Part shown: in pieces, positions 11,850-24,898 of the stretch
How positions within the stretch are numbered: position 1 is the stretch's first letter
Layout: each line of letters opens with the position of its first letter
NCBI GenBank assembly: GCA_003640385.1
Contig: RCAB01000324.1
Coordinates: 274-64,273 of the forward strand
Direction: 5' to 3'
Origin: Setaria digitata
Lineage: Eukaryota > Nematoda > Chromadorea > Rhabditida > Setariidae
DNA length: 64,000 bases
Made by a program: the position numbers and the translations under genes
The notes under the pieces: generated by a model
Database searches by the model: none
Seen by the model: only the letters and a program-made list of their open reading frames with translations
Told to the model about the DNA's origin: nothing

Positions 11850-14044
11850 TCATGATGTGATCTTATCATGATCAATTTCACAAACAGCTCCGTAAACGGC
11901 ATGCATAATGCAACATGAATCACATGCCCAATCATCCCAGACACCATTCCGTTCCGGAATTAATACAACACAGTTACTCTTACTATATGGTTCATCGTCC
12001 GGTTTCATATATTCCCAGTTCAGGAAGGAGACTGCCGTTCCGTCAACCCAATGTCGTTCAGTGGCATTCTGATTTTCTTCATCCGACTCCAGTCCAATGT
12101 ATACACGAATTGCCGATAGTGGATATTTCATTGCAAGATCTGAAGTTTAATTTTCTTTATCACAAAATATAAAAATTGAGGGGTAAAATTTTTGAATATT
12201 TTTCTCAAACTAAAAAATAATCGCAAAAGAAAAAGCCGAAAGCGAGAGATGATGAATTAATTATTCATTCAACATTAATTACAATAATCACTCAACATTA
12301 ACGGTCTATTTTCTAAATTGAATTCATTTTTGATTAAAATAAATAAATTAAATAAATGAATAAGTTATTGATTGAGTAAAAATCGAGTTCAAATATGGAC
12401 AAACAATTTAATAAAATATAACAGTAACATATTAGTAGCATAAATCAATCAGCTGCTATATTACGGATTATTTGAAAGTTATTAATTCCATTAAAAGATT
12501 TCATTATATCAAGTCAAATTAGGAACTAAATCTTATTTTTAAATAAATTTTCATTTGTGTCGAAAATTTCGGAAATTTACCAGAAACAAATTGATTCTCC
12601 TCAGCTGAGTCGATGCTCACAAGATGTGCACCATATTTACTGCATTCAGTGCTTGCTACTGTTTGATTCATTCCTTCCTTCCTTATTACTACCTGAGGAA
12701 ATTAATTAATTAATGGAAAATCAGGAAAAGATAAGCTAATACACAAACAATCATTTATGACAATAAATTTCTCTTTTTTTTTTTTTTTTTACTTATAAAT
12801 TCATACAAAATTTTATAACAGAAAAAAAAAAAAAAAGTGAAAAATTAATGAATTTTTAAACCTTATAGCAATTGTTTGTACTTGCGCAAAATTCGAAACC
12901 CTCTAAGCAAATGCTCCCTTCTTCGTTGACATTTGTATTTTTTTCTTGAATTTCTGATTCTGATTTTCCTTCCGCTCCTGATTCTGATTTCCGAATTTGG
13001 CATACCGCTCCTCTTGGTTCACGTTCATCACTAGCTTCACATGTCCAATCATCCCATTTGCCATTTTCCGCACCAATCACAACACAACCGTCCATCCCGA
13101 AATCACCATCATCCGGTTTCTCATCCATCCATTCCGTATAGTCCAACGGTGTACCATCACACCAGTAACGATGTGAAACATTGTAAGTTTCAGATTGCAA
13201 TCCGATATATGCAAGTGTAACATTTTCGGCCAATAATAAATCTGACAAAATTTTTAAAATCTTTTTTTTTTCTAAAAATTTTTTACAGTAAAATATGGAA
13301 TTTTTTTTTTTTTTTGCAATTTTAACAAAGCTAGAATTAAATAATTGAGTTTTTGCTGAAAATTTTTATAGCTAGTTCTATTTATTAAATTATTAATTCA
13401 TTAAATTAATTCAATTAGCAAAAGGCAGTTTAATTAATATAAATTAAGGCATAAAGAAAGAATATTAAGCACCTCTAATGAAAGTATTTTCTTCTTTAGT
13501 ACTAATTGATGCCAGGAAAGCAGAACTTTCCGCACATTTTAAGCGTGCATTCATTTGACAAAATCCTTCCTCATCCAATAAATGCTTCACCTAAATTATT
13601 GAAAAAAAAAAGTTTTGAAATTTGAAAATTGTAAAAAAACAAAAAAAAAAAGAAAATAAAGAAAATAAAAAAATTATTTTTTCAAAATTATGCTAAAATT
13701 TTTAGTAAATTAATTTTATCATATGAGAAGCTATACCATAAAGCATTTCGACGACTGTTCATAATAGCTGAAGCCATCTGGACATTGTGATGACGAATCT
13801 TAATTTTTTTTTTTAGAAAAAAATTAATTTACAACGAAAATTTATATATATATATATATATATATATACATACAAAAAAAAAAAAACTTAATAAATTGAT
13901 TTTGCTAAATTTTTCAAATTATTACTTAGTTACAACAACAATTTAGTGCATTTAAAAAAAAAAAAAAAAAATTATATAAAATGTAAGAAATAAAATCTTA
14001 CAACTAAATGATGCAGAGAGGCAAAGAAACAGTATTAAAAACAT
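11850..14044 (-). CDS. Secreted protein with two C-type lectin-like domains, 6 exons, 334 aa
   Basis: Exons (transcript order): 14,002-14,044; 13,737-13,798; 13,473-13,590; 12,862-13,241; 12,581-12,692; 11,850-12,139. All phases agree and the sum is 335 codons with the stop. Exon 1 encodes a short hydrophobic signal peptide (MFLILFLCLSASFS). CTLD1 spans about residues 20-150 and CTLD2 about 188-328. Both carry the fold's hallmarks: an N-terminal Cys-x-x-Gly-Phe segment, an I-G-L strand, a WxDGT-type motif, then W-D-D-W-x-C and a final A-V-C. In both domains the sugar/Ca2+ motif is K-P-D-D in place of EPN or QPD, and WND is WDD, so calcium-dependent sugar binding is uncertain. NxS/T sequons (NVT, NVS, NQT, NAT) suggest glycosylation. 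Secreted C-type lectins are abundant in parasitic nematodes and are often proposed to act at the host interface. The role of this one is inferred only. Confidence 0.85.
13841..13868. repeat. (TA)n microsatellite
   Basis: A run of alternating T and A in intron 1 of the C-type lectin gene, between its signal-peptide exon and the first CTLD exon. Confidence 0.8.
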
Positions 14045-14904
14045 ATTTCTAATGTGATTTTCAACATTTCAACTTTTAAATATGAATTTTTTTTTTTTAA
14101 TTCTTAATCTTTCATCGAAATTTATCTATAAAATTCCATAAAAATTTAGCAATTGTACATTTTTGTATATCTAAAGAGGGAAAAAAAGAATTCTAATCTT
14201 TGCTTTACATTGATTATTGTTGATAACAATGATAAAATGCTTTTCATTCAATAAGTCAAATAACTAAGCATATAAAAAATTATAGATTTCACAGAGAAAA
14301 AAAAAAGAGAGAGAAAAGAAAAAGAAAATTGAAATTTGAAATTTAAAACCACTTTTGTAAAATTTAAAATCGCCTTTTATTTACTTTAAATGTTACCGTC
14401 TATAATTCAACATTTTTAACTCATATTTTATTTGCTTCTTACCAAATGTATGAAATATTTTTACCATACTAGATGCAACTTTTTTTCTCCTAGCACTGCT
14501 CATAACTTTCAAGCATTTTTACTGATATAATAAGTTACGCTAATTAATCCTGATAAAATTGCACCAATTAAGGTAAAATTGGGAAATTTAATAGCATATG
14601 CAATTTAAAAAAAATAATAATAATAATAAAATTTACTAAAAAATAACCGCAAAAAAAAGGAAGAAATTTAACAAAATATGAAAAGTTTTTAAAAAAAAAA
14701 AAAAAGATGTCCTTGTAAATGAGTTCATTTAATGTGAATGATGTCAGACAACGATAACAAACAACTGTTAATAGTTTTTATAATGATATATTCAAGAATT
14801 ATAAAAATAAAAAATAAAAAAAAAATAAAAAAAGATCGTAAAATATTTATCAAATAGTGAAATTTTGTCTTATGGAGAAAAAAGAAAAAAAAAAAAGAAA
14901 AAGG

Positions 14905-15069
14905 AAAGATGAGATATTTATAAGTATTATTAATTGATTTATAAATATAATTAGTTTAAATATCATCATCATCACCATCCTAACANGGAAAGATGAGATA
15001 TTTATAAGTATTATCAATTGATTTATAAATATAATTAGTTTAAATATCATCATCATCACCATCCTAACA
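14905..15069. other. Assembly join: single N at 14,986 between duplicated flanks
   Basis: About 80 bases starting GGAAAGATGAGATATTTATA occur directly before and directly after the N and differ by one base (TATTAAT versus TATCAAT). This looks like two haplotype or contig ends that overlap but were not merged. Confidence 0.8.
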
Positions 15070-15446
15070 ATCCGAAATCATTCATTTTTATTCTTTTCAT
15101 CAAAAGAAAATAAGAAAAAAAAAAATTTTTTTTTTTTTATTCACTAATCGCTACTTATTTATTCATTTATATCTTTTGAAAAAAGTAAAATTTAGTGAAA
15201 ATTTAATTTTCTATTCATATTTTATTGATAATTTTCCTTTTTCTTCTATTCTATTATTTTAAAGGTAAATAAAAAAAATGGAAGAAAGAGGAAAATTCAT
15301 TCATTTTTTAATCGTTCATTTTTACAAAATTAATATTTTACTCTTTAATTCAGTCCATAAAAAAAAAAAAGAGATTTTAATTTATCTCTCTCTCTCTCTT
15401 TTTAAAATTATATCAAAAAAAAGAGAATTAAGGATGATAGAAAAAA

Positions 15447-15452
<6 letters not shown>

Positions 15453-15477
<25 letters not shown>
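15453..15477. repeat. (AG)n microsatellite
   Basis: An uninterrupted AG run of about 12 units inside a purine-rich strand segment. Confidence 0.85.
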
Positions 15478-16333
15478 AAGAAAGAAGAAAAAAAGAAGGA
15501 TCCTCAAATTTCTCTTATTCTACAAATAAATATGAAATTTTTTTTTTTTTTTTTCGCTCTCATTTCGTTATTGTTATTGTTGTTGTTGTTATTGTCATTG
15601 CTATTATTGTACAAGCATTCCAAACAGACGAAAGAATTGTGAAAAAGTATGATAACAATGAATGAAAACTCCTCTTTTCGTAACGGTTCATAAGTGAACC
15701 GTAAATTAATAATGCATTATGAAACTACTGAACAGTTTGAGATTCCTTCATCGAATCTCTCAACATTTATTAAATCTGTTATTATTTCGCATCATATGTG
15801 AATGGGAATTAAGTATTAAAAAATTTTCTTCAGTTAAATTTTCTCTTTTTTTTTTCCCTCTCTCTGTCCCTCGCTCTCTCTCCCTCTTCTCCCTCCACTT
15901 TTTTCAGTTAACATTTTCATAATTAATGTGCTTTCTAGGATTGAAATAAAATTTTAAATTTTGTAATAGCTCAAATTAGATTAATTTAAGCCAACTCTAT
16001 TGAAATGAGAATAAAGATAGGATATTTTTTTCGTCTTTTTTTTTTTTTTTTTTTTAATTGTAGCATTATAATGGATGTAACTTTTTTTTTTTTTTTTTTC
16101 AATATTTTCTATTAGCTGTCTAATTTTCTACCTTCATTTCTGCTAAAATAGGTAAAAGAATTCGTTGATAAAAAATTAAAAATTAGTTCAAATTGAGCAT
16201 TTTACTTTTCCAGCTTAGACTTCAATTTTTTAAATTTCACTTTTCTTCAGCTCTAATTTCCCATTCGTTAACTAGTCCTGAAATTATATCAAATTCCTTT
16301 TCTTCTTTTGTTTTTTTTTTTCCTTTTTTTTTT

Positions 16334-16360
16334 TCTCTCTCTCTCTCTCTCTCTCTCTCC
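16334..16360. repeat. (TC)n microsatellite
   Basis: An uninterrupted TC run of about 13 units following a poly-T tract. Confidence 0.85.
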
Positions 16361-17587
16361 CTCTTATTATAATGAGCCTTGAAAAGTAAGAATTAGATAA
16401 TCATCATTATCAACATCATAATGGAGATGAATTTTTATTGCTACAAAATAACTCCACTGATTCTACAGTAACATAGGCTAGGTGATGATAGGTTATTAGT
16501 AAAAAATGATTAAAAAAAAAAAAAAAAAAAAACTGTAAAACCAGAAAATTCGATTTGCTGAAATGTGGCAACTATAATGTTTGCGCTTTTTACAATTGAA
16601 ATTGCAAAAAGTATCATTTCGAGTAGCATGTAATAAGTAATAAAATGAATAATAGTTCAATTTTTTTTTTTTTTTGATCACAATAATCAATTGATTACGA
16701 TAATTTAACTAATAGCTTAGCATAAAAAAGAAGATTTAACATCATGCAAGATTCCTTTTATTTTCTTTTTGATCGAATGAATCATTTTTTTTTTCCTTTT
16801 TTTTTTTTTTTTTTTTGGATTTAAATTCTGAACAGTTTTTTCTTTTTTATCTTTTGGATTTGAGGAATATGTTTGGTTTTAAATGTAAATTTGAATTTTT
16901 TCTTTTCAAGCTGAACTCATCATGTTTTTTTTTTTTTTTTTTTTTTTTTTCATTAATTATTATCATATCAATCGTACATAAAATGAAGGAAGCAAAAAAG
17001 GAGAAGGGAAAAGTGCTAGATTTGCAATGCAAATATAAAAGAATAGAATGAGTTAATTTAGTAGCATTGTTTTAAAATTGAAATAATTAAAAGGAATTTG
17101 TTTACTCTTACTTGTTACATTGTCAATATCATCCTAACAATTTTTTTTTTTTTTTTTGAATTATTGAACAATTATCATTTCACTTTTAGCTTTACTTATT
17201 TTAGGTAACACTCTAAAATCTATCTTATTTTAGACTATCAGAACTGCAATCAAATTAACATGCTATCCCCTTCTATCTTTAATCCAAATGTTTTATCTAT
17301 CATAATTTACACTATCAAAATTACAACTGAATTATCACTCTATCTTCTTCTATCATAACCCCAATGGTTAATGCTATCACTGAATTGCTAGTAAGATTGT
17401 TGTAAAATATTAAGCCATCATTTTCAAAAGTTGTAAAATAATTTTAATTACTTTTTCTTGATAGCTATTTCAAAATTATAATTACAGCAAAATATTAATA
17501 AATGGGAGTAATTAAGATTTAAAATGATCATTTCACTTAAAAAAAAAAAGAAAAAAAACTTCTGTTTTTTCTTTTTTTTTTTTTTCT

Positions 17588-17799
17588 TTAATCCTCAATA
17601 TTTCTTACATATACTTTTGTTGGGCTTTCAATTGAACTGATTCCTCTTCTAACACTATATTATGTAATAATTCGACAATTTCAATTCACACNCTTTAATC
17701 TTCAATATTTCTTACGTATACTTTTGTTGGGCTTTCAATTGAAATGATTCCTCTTCTAACACTATATTATGTAATAATTCGACAATTTCAATTCACACA
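17588..17799. other. Assembly join: single N at 17,692 between duplicated flanks
   Basis: About 105 bases starting CTTTAATC(C/T)TCAATATTTC occur on both sides of the N with a few substitutions (for example CATATAC versus CGTATAC, GAACTGA versus GAAATGA). The differences fit two haplotypes joined end to end in place of a merge. Confidence 0.8.
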
Positions 17800-18398
17800 C
17801 ACAAAAAAAAAAAAAAAAAAGAAAAGAAAAAGAAAATAGGATTCCAGGTCAAATCTCAGAATTCTATTAGAAATTTTTGGTTATTCTTGAAGGAATTACA
17901 GTGACAGATGATTATAACATTAGTTCAACCTGAGTGCAGTCGACTTGATGCTTTGATAAATAAATATTACTTTGTCAAGAACTAATTAAAAGCTTAGAAA
18001 GAAAACTATGATAATTTAAAAGATATAAAATGAAAATAAGTTATAAAAAATATTGTAATCTGCAGTTGAAAATGATGATAAATTTCGAACAGTTTACTAA
18101 TTACAGCGTGATAAATTAAAATTAAATGATTAATTATATAAGAGTCAACTTCTTGAAATTTTTCTAATTTCACATCTTTCATTTGCTTCTGTTGCTGTAA
18201 ACTCAAACATTTCCTTTTATTGTTCATTTTGAGCTTTGCTAACTAATTAATTAATAGGATATCTATTAATTCTATCTTCGCTTGTTAACTAATCCAGTTA
18301 AAATCATTATGTTTTCCGGGATACATTTTTAGAGTAATTGATGAAGCTGAATAGATTAAGTGATGAATGGTGATCAATTAAGTTATCAGTTCATTGAT

Positions 18399-18406
18399 TA
18401 TTTCAG
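18399..18406 (+). promoter_or_regulatory. Acceptor-like site 8 bases before the His/Thr-rich gene ATG
   Basis: ATTTCAG ends at 18,406, the start codon is at 18,415, and no upstream coding exon is evident. This is the usual arrangement for a nematode spliced-leader trans-splice site. The trans-splicing itself is inferred. Confidence 0.5.
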
Positions 18407-18414
18407 AATCTCCC

Positions 18415-21286
18415 ATGTTTGTGTACTACAAGAAAGAAATCAAATTTTTGATCTTTCTTATATTTTTTATCACGAACAATAACAACAACAACAACAACAA
18501 CAACAATGTTATGGGAGGTTAGTGTTGAAATAGATGGGTATTTTCACATTCAAACTGATCATATTACAATATATCATTCATATCAGTTTGGCTTTTTTCT
18601 CTTGCTCCACTGATAAGACTGCATTGCAGCAACAACAAAGCGTCAAATAACGATTGGCCAATACTTCTTTCCACGTACAGCATCTTTTCCAGAATATGAA
18701 TGGAATACAGATGCAAACCTGTTGTTACCTGAATCAATTTATGATGAAATTATTCTTCCACCGCAAGAGAAGCAAAAATTTCATCATCACCATTATCATC
18801 ATCATCATCATCATCATCACTATCATCACCATCATCATCATCATCATCATCATCATTATCACCACCATCATCATCATCAGCATCAGCAACAACAACAACA
18901 AAATATGGCTAAGACAGCAAAATTGTATCCAATTCCGACTCGAATCTTTTATAAGAATCGTTTTCAGCCGTTACGAGACATTCCAGCTGACGAAAGGTCA
19001 CTGTTCTACGACAAGAAAACAGGACGATATGTAGGTAGCAATAAGACGTATGCTGTTGTCACAGGTGGTTCGTGTAGTGTATTTATTTACGTATAATAAA
19101 TTTCTTTTGTGAATTTGTTAAATTTATCAGTAAATTGTCAGTGATAACGAAAGCTTTAGAAGAGATGATAAGAAAAGCAGAGATAATGGAAGTCTGATTA
19201 ATGGAAAAATTTTACTCATCTTAATAGAGAGGATCTTTGTCTGCAAAGGATCAGTAATGATAGGGGTTGATCAGTTGATTTAGCTATTTTAGACTGTAGC
19301 TGTGATAACAATTCGTATCTGTAATAGGAAATAATTTTAATAAAATAGCATTATTTAATATTTTAAAAATAGTAAAAATTTTCTTTCTTTTTTTTTTCAG
19401 ATGAACTAATGAGCGATAAAATGAATGTAAGTAATTCAGATGACATCCATGCAACAGTAATTAGTAAAACAACGATTTCGATGCCGCTATATGATGAACA
19501 ATATCAGTATCGTTATGGTGGATTTAGCAGAGATATCACCATTGATCTTACTGATAGTGAACCCACTAGTGTAAGAAGTCCAAGCCTTAAACAGCCAATT
19601 CAGATGCCAGAAAGATTTGAAGAAACGAAACAATATGCTATTACTATTGATGATGATGAAAATATATTCTACTCAGAAGCAGATAAGGAGCAATCAAGAG
19701 AACGATCATTTCGTAGTAATACTGAAATTTTCAATCAAATTCTGAAAGTTAGAAAAGATATTGATAGTTTAAAAAAGGATATTCGAAAGGTAAAGGAATT
19801 TGTGCGACATATAAATCTCAACGTTTCTGGATATGATACTATCATTACTACTACTACTACTATTACTACTACTATTACTACTACTATTACTACTACTACT
19901 ACTACCACTAGTACTGCCATTCATCATTCCGATCAAATGCTATTAATTAATACTTCTCGGGATGATAATTCTCCACTTCGTCAAATTTTCAATGATTTTT
20001 GGTCTAAAACGAGTATTTATAATTATAATCTAACAACTAAGCCTACTTTTATTCCTCTTCCATGGACAGTAACCAATATTAATCCACTATTTAGGACTCG
20101 TTTACAGGCTAATGCTGCAGCACCTGCACTAAATGAAGAAGAATTAAGAAGTAGCATAAATGAAAATGATGCTAAGATCAGAAATTTAACAAAAATTTCC
20201 TCTAATCGAGAAGCACTTAGCACTAACGAAAATAAGATAGATAGTAGTGAGAAAAAACAACTGCAATTGCCAATAAGAAGAGAAAAGGTGAATTCATTTC
20301 TAACAAATAACTCTATTGATAGTGTAAAGATAAATTTTATGAGCAATATTACCGTTGATGATTGTGATAAATTGGAAAAAATTCTTCAAAATTCAACACT
20401 TTCCAATCACAAAACAAAGAATAAAACGGTTACACGAAAAGGATCGGAAAAATCTCAACTTCAGCTAACAACAACTTCCAAGACTGAATTTATCGTAACA
20501 GCAATATCATCAAGCAGTGAAAATGATGAATTGCCAAATATTTCTATAACTGAAGCATATCGACCATTTTCTATTAGACGTTATACGGCTCATTCGAAAA
20601 TTAATTTTGCTGCGAGAAAAATGAATAAATTAATCATTTTCAATACATCGAAACCACGGATAACAACTACTCGTCAATTGCTGTTCGCACCTGTATCAGT
20701 TAAATTGTTATCAGTTCGTCCAACCTTATCACCACCTCTTTTATCATCTTCCACAAAGAGCAAATTATCGCTTACATTTGGTGACGAATCACGTGCCGTA
20801 ATCTTGAGTTTTGCATCACCTAAAGCATCAAAATCTTCACATCAAACTGTCATTACGCCAACGCTACCGTTATCATCATCATCAACAACAGCTGATAATG
20901 ACCCTACAGTATTTCTTATCACTACAATCCCAATCACAACTAATATTGCCACTACTATTATAACCACTACTACTACCGCTACTGCAACCACTACTAATAC
21001 TATTACAATAAGAACATCGACAATAACAACAACAACAACTACTACTACTACCACTACTACTACTACTACTGCAACTACTACTACTACCATTACTTCATCA
21101 AAATCAGAAAATGTTCCTTCAACTCTAGGATTCGGAAAGATTACGAGACAGAATTCGGAGACAATGCCACCACTGATTCCGTTAAAACCCAATATTTTTG
21201 GCAATAATTTTGATGGTATATTTATGCCTTGGTTTAACGATCGCCAACTGACATTATGGCCTGAAGGATTATTTAGACGAGGATAA
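18415..21286 (+). CDS. Unrecognised His/Thr-rich protein with N-terminal signal sequence, 3 exons, about 807 aa
   Basis: Family not recognised. Exons are 18,415-18,517, 18,630-19,064 and 19,401-21,286. Phases agree (1/2, 1/2) and give 808 codons with the stop. The N-terminus MFVYYKKEIKFLIFLIFFIT looks like a signal peptide or signal anchor and is followed by a poly-Asn run. Exon 2 carries a poly-His tract of about 35 residues broken by Tyr (about 85-120), running into poly-Gln, then a conserved-looking basic/aromatic block (KLYPIPTRIFYKNRFQPLRD). Exon 3 has I-D-L-T-D-S-E, a good match to a SUMO-interacting motif, a short Lys/Ile heptad-like stretch likely to form a coiled coil, and two long Thr/Ile tracts near 19,845-19,915 and 20,930-21,095. 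The C-terminus ends in an aromatic segment (MPWFNDRQLTLWPEGLF). Thr tracts suggest mucin-like O-glycosylation if secreted and His tracts suggest metal binding; both are inference. Confidence 0.7.
18779..18900 (+). repeat. CAT/CAC trinucleotide repeat encoding poly-His, then CAA poly-Gln
   Basis: An in-frame run of CAT and CAC codons with a few TAT codons is followed by CAG/CAA codons. Read one base over, the same DNA gives poly-Ile. The His frame is chosen because it continues into a coherent protein and has matching splice phases on both sides. Confidence 0.85.
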
Positions 21287-23112
21287 GAGAAATCCCGAGG
21301 GAAAGGAGTGTATAAAAAATCATTAATGGAATATCAAAAAAAGAAAAAAAAGAAACTCTGAAAATTTTTTCCTCCATTGGTTACACTGAAAAATGAATGA
21401 ATGGTACCAGTGACATTAGATTTTATTAGTTAGCACTTTAACTAATTAATTTTGAATAAAATTTCAAAATTATTATACATCAGAGAATGTTTTGAATTAT
21501 TCTGGAAACATTTTTGATTTTAATGCAATTTCTATACTGTAACTGATGACAGAATTAAATTTTTTTAAAAGATGTTTATTGTCTTTTGTGTTGTTACTAG
21601 TTTGTGCTAATTTATTACTGATGATAGTCATAACTTGTATGATAACAAATTTGTAAGTTTTAAATTATCTTCTCAATTTTTGTTTTCTGATAATTGTGAT
21701 CAACTGGTAAACTGTTTCTGAATTTTGCAGTGTTTTTTTTTTTTATCTTTTATTAAAATTTCATTATTTTCATTCTGATTTCCAGCAGATCATTCAAAAT
21801 TATCACAACAAATTTTAGAAAAAAAAAAAAAAAAAGAGGAAGTTTCAAAATGGAAATCGGTAGTTAGCTAAGTGTTGTAAGTTCGAAATTTTGTGAATAT
21901 ATTCTGTATGGAATATTCATCTAATATTAAATAGATTTAAGTCTAATTTGTAATTTCGATAATATGTGACATGAACTAAATGGGAAGAGTCATTCATTTG
22001 CATCACTTATTTCACTATTTTTTCGCGGTCTACCGGGAATATGTCGCGGTAAAAAAAAAAAAAAAAAAAAAAGAAGATATGCAAGTGCGGGACTTTCGTT
22101 TTTTTTTTAAGCTCATGGTCATATTTAATTTGGGCTAATAGTAAATATCATTGCTGCTTTTCTTTCCTAATGGCTTCCATAAATTTATCAGAGAACGTGA
22201 TGAACTTATCATTTTATTATCACCCAACCTATAAATAAATGCATATTTGTGATAATAACTATTTTAATCATCATTTTCTATTATTTTATTTATCTCACTT
22301 CTTTTCTATCTTCATGTAGAAAAAACATCAACATCTAAATCATTCCTTATTTTAATTTGAAATTTAATTTAATCAAAACTCTCAATCAGTTTCATGGAAA
22401 AAATCCATCCTGATCAACAATATAACATTATGCAAGATATTTGACAATACATAGTTAATTATTATTAGATAATGGATGAATGGTCCAAGGCTAAGTAACA
22501 CGCTTGTAAATTGTTGCAGTTTCAGTAACTAATACTTTTACGAACTACATAAATCTTCTAAACAGGTGATATTACTAATAAAATTTCTGAAGCTTCCAGT
22601 AAAAAAAAAAAAAAAAAAAAAAAAACCAATGAAACTTTCTATAATTATCATCAATGTTAGCATTAATTAATACTCGTCAACAAAAAATGCATTAATTTTA
22701 TGTCAACTACTGTTTTATACTTCCTTATTTTAATCCACTTTGTTCCTCAGACACTCATTGCAGTGCTGCATCCCAAAGAATGACCATTAACTGTGGCTAC
22801 TGTTCAGAATTTAAATTGCTCAATTTAAATTTTAATCAATAGTTGAAAGGCAAGGTGTGATCAGTGAATTGATTTGATACTATTTAGAGCGGATGTACTG
22901 GAGAGGCAGAATGGCAGTGAAAAGGTGAATGGATCAGAAGACAAAAAGTTCCCTCGATACCAAAAGTTCACAGTGTATTTGCGGGCTTCTTTCGGCAGAA
23001 AAAGAAGCAGTTACTCATTCTAATGAGTCAGGAATTGTTTCTTCATCCAATTCTTCACTCACTTTTTCCGGAACTTCTTTAACAAAGTGAAAGGAACAGG
23101 AAAAGTCATGAA

Positions 23113-23258
23113 GAATTTGTGCTAGACGGAAATGTAACGGAATGTTGCTAGGTAGAGAATTTGTGCTAGACGGAAATGTAACGGAATGCTGCTAGGTAGA
23201 GAATTTGTGCTAGACGGAAATGTAACGGAATGCTGCTAGGTAGAGAATTTGTGCTAGA
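23113..23258 (+). repeat. 44-bp tandem repeat, 3.3 copies
   Basis: Unit GAATTTGTGCTAGACGGAAA followed by TGTAACGGAATG(C/T)TGCTAGGTAGA is repeated at 23,113, 23,157 and 23,201, with a 14-base partial fourth copy. The copies differ at one position (T in the first, C in the others). Near-identity implies recent expansion. 44 is not a multiple of three and no frame is conserved. Confidence 0.95.
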
Positions 23259-24834
23259 AATATATGAATGCATCTGGAAGATGCAGCATTTTATCAAAAT
23301 GTTACTTACTATGCTAGATGTATGAATTTACATTGCAAAAATAATTATTTATATTTAATTTTCATTTATCTAATTTCTTTCTTCCTTCGAATGTATCTTT
23401 TGATGTTTTTGAAATTCTTCTACAAATGGTTGTAAATTTTTCAGCCTTACAATGTTCGAATTCAAGTTAAAGTCTAAATGCTCAATAGCAATTTTAAGTA
23501 AGTATTATTTTGATCAAAAAAAAGAAAAGGAAAGGAAAGGTCATGTATGTTACATGTGTTAAGATTAGGTCGAAGCAACATTAAGAATTTTTTTTTTTTA
23601 TTTCTTAAAAACCACAGAGACACTTTTATTATCAAGAAAATTATAATTTAAATCATGATTTTTAAACTGCTTAACTTATGCAGTAAATATGATTCTTCTT
23701 TTTAGCAATAGCATTTATCGAATATTTTTCTTAAAATTTAAAAATGTTTGTCAATTGGTGCTATTTTATCGCTATTTACTATTTAGAAAATGAGATATTA
23801 ATTTTAGCATGAATATAAGTTTGATTTTCTTATCAAATCAACATTATAGCTGATAAGTTATGGGATGAATGTGAATTTTTTTTTTTCTGTAAATTTTTTT
23901 AATCAATTATCAACAGACTATTAACAATTATTGCCATTTGGTTACAAATAATTACCAATGAAATATAACTAAATTTTTGAATCCAATCATCAAATTGTAA
24001 TTTCCGTCAGCATAATTTTGAAACAATATTAATCTCAGATTTATGTTTAAATCGTATTAATGCATTTCATTTGAAAACCTTGTAAACAAAATATTATACA
24101 AACTCAAACTTCATCTGATCATTATTCAAGCATTCAAAAAAAAAAGTCACTTATTTTAATAAAATTAATAAAAAAAAAAAAAAAAAAAGGCGAATCGGTT
24201 TCATTGATAGCAATGCATTAATATCAGAAAATTGTATTTTTGGTGACTTTTTCAATTTGTTCTTCTATTTTTTTGTGATCATTTCATATAATGATCTAAT
24301 ATATATTATCATGATTCATTAAGCAATAAGTTCCACAGTATCGCTTCGAAATCGAAATCTCAAATTTGTTGAAATGGATTTTCTGCGATATTCTGATATT
24401 TAAATTTGATGGCAAACTTTACTTCAACATTAACTTTACGTTTAACTTTTTTTTTTTTCTTTTTTCTATTAGAATATTTATTTTTCAACGATATTGACCG
24501 TACATTTAAAATATCGAGAAATTTGCTGAATTTTGTTAGCAATAATTGAAAATTACTATTTTAAGGAGTAATAATTGTTAGGTAAGACTAACTTTAATTA
24601 GTTCAAATGAAATGAACATTTGAAAGTTAAAAATTAAAATTAATTTAAAAATTAGTATCTTCTTTTAGACTTTCAGGTGTCCATTTGTTTGCTGCTCAGC
24701 GCTAATTAAGTAATTTTTAAATTTTTATCTTCACAATTAATGTGAACATTTATTACATTCGAATCATATATGCAATTAATGAATGTTTTAATGATAACAT
24801 TGTTGATTATGCGTTGTAAGGGTGTAGAGGAGAG

Positions 24835-24898
24835 TTCACAATTAGCTCCAATGCTAATTATTAAATTTCACAATTAGCTCCAATGCTAATTATCAAAT
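24835..24898 (+). repeat. 32-bp tandem duplication
   Basis: TTCACAATTAGCTCCAATGC followed by TAATTATTAAAT is duplicated head to tail (24,835-24,866 and 24,867-24,898) with one substitution. Confidence 0.9.

Larger units (their letters stand above)
14045..18406. other. Gene-free AT-rich intergenic region
   Basis: This is the divergent space between the lectin gene (-) and the His/Thr-rich gene (+). I see no supportable exon, only homopolymers, GA/CT microsatellites and two N joins. Promoters of both genes presumably lie here, but no motif can be assigned by eye. Confidence 0.55.

Noticed and set aside
18654..19034. Poly-Ile plus-strand frame
   Set aside because: Wrong frame of the CAT repeat. 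The His frame continues with matching splice phases.
20842..21204. Val-rich minus-strand frame
   Set aside because: Antisense shadow of the Thr-codon repeats in the His/Thr-rich gene.
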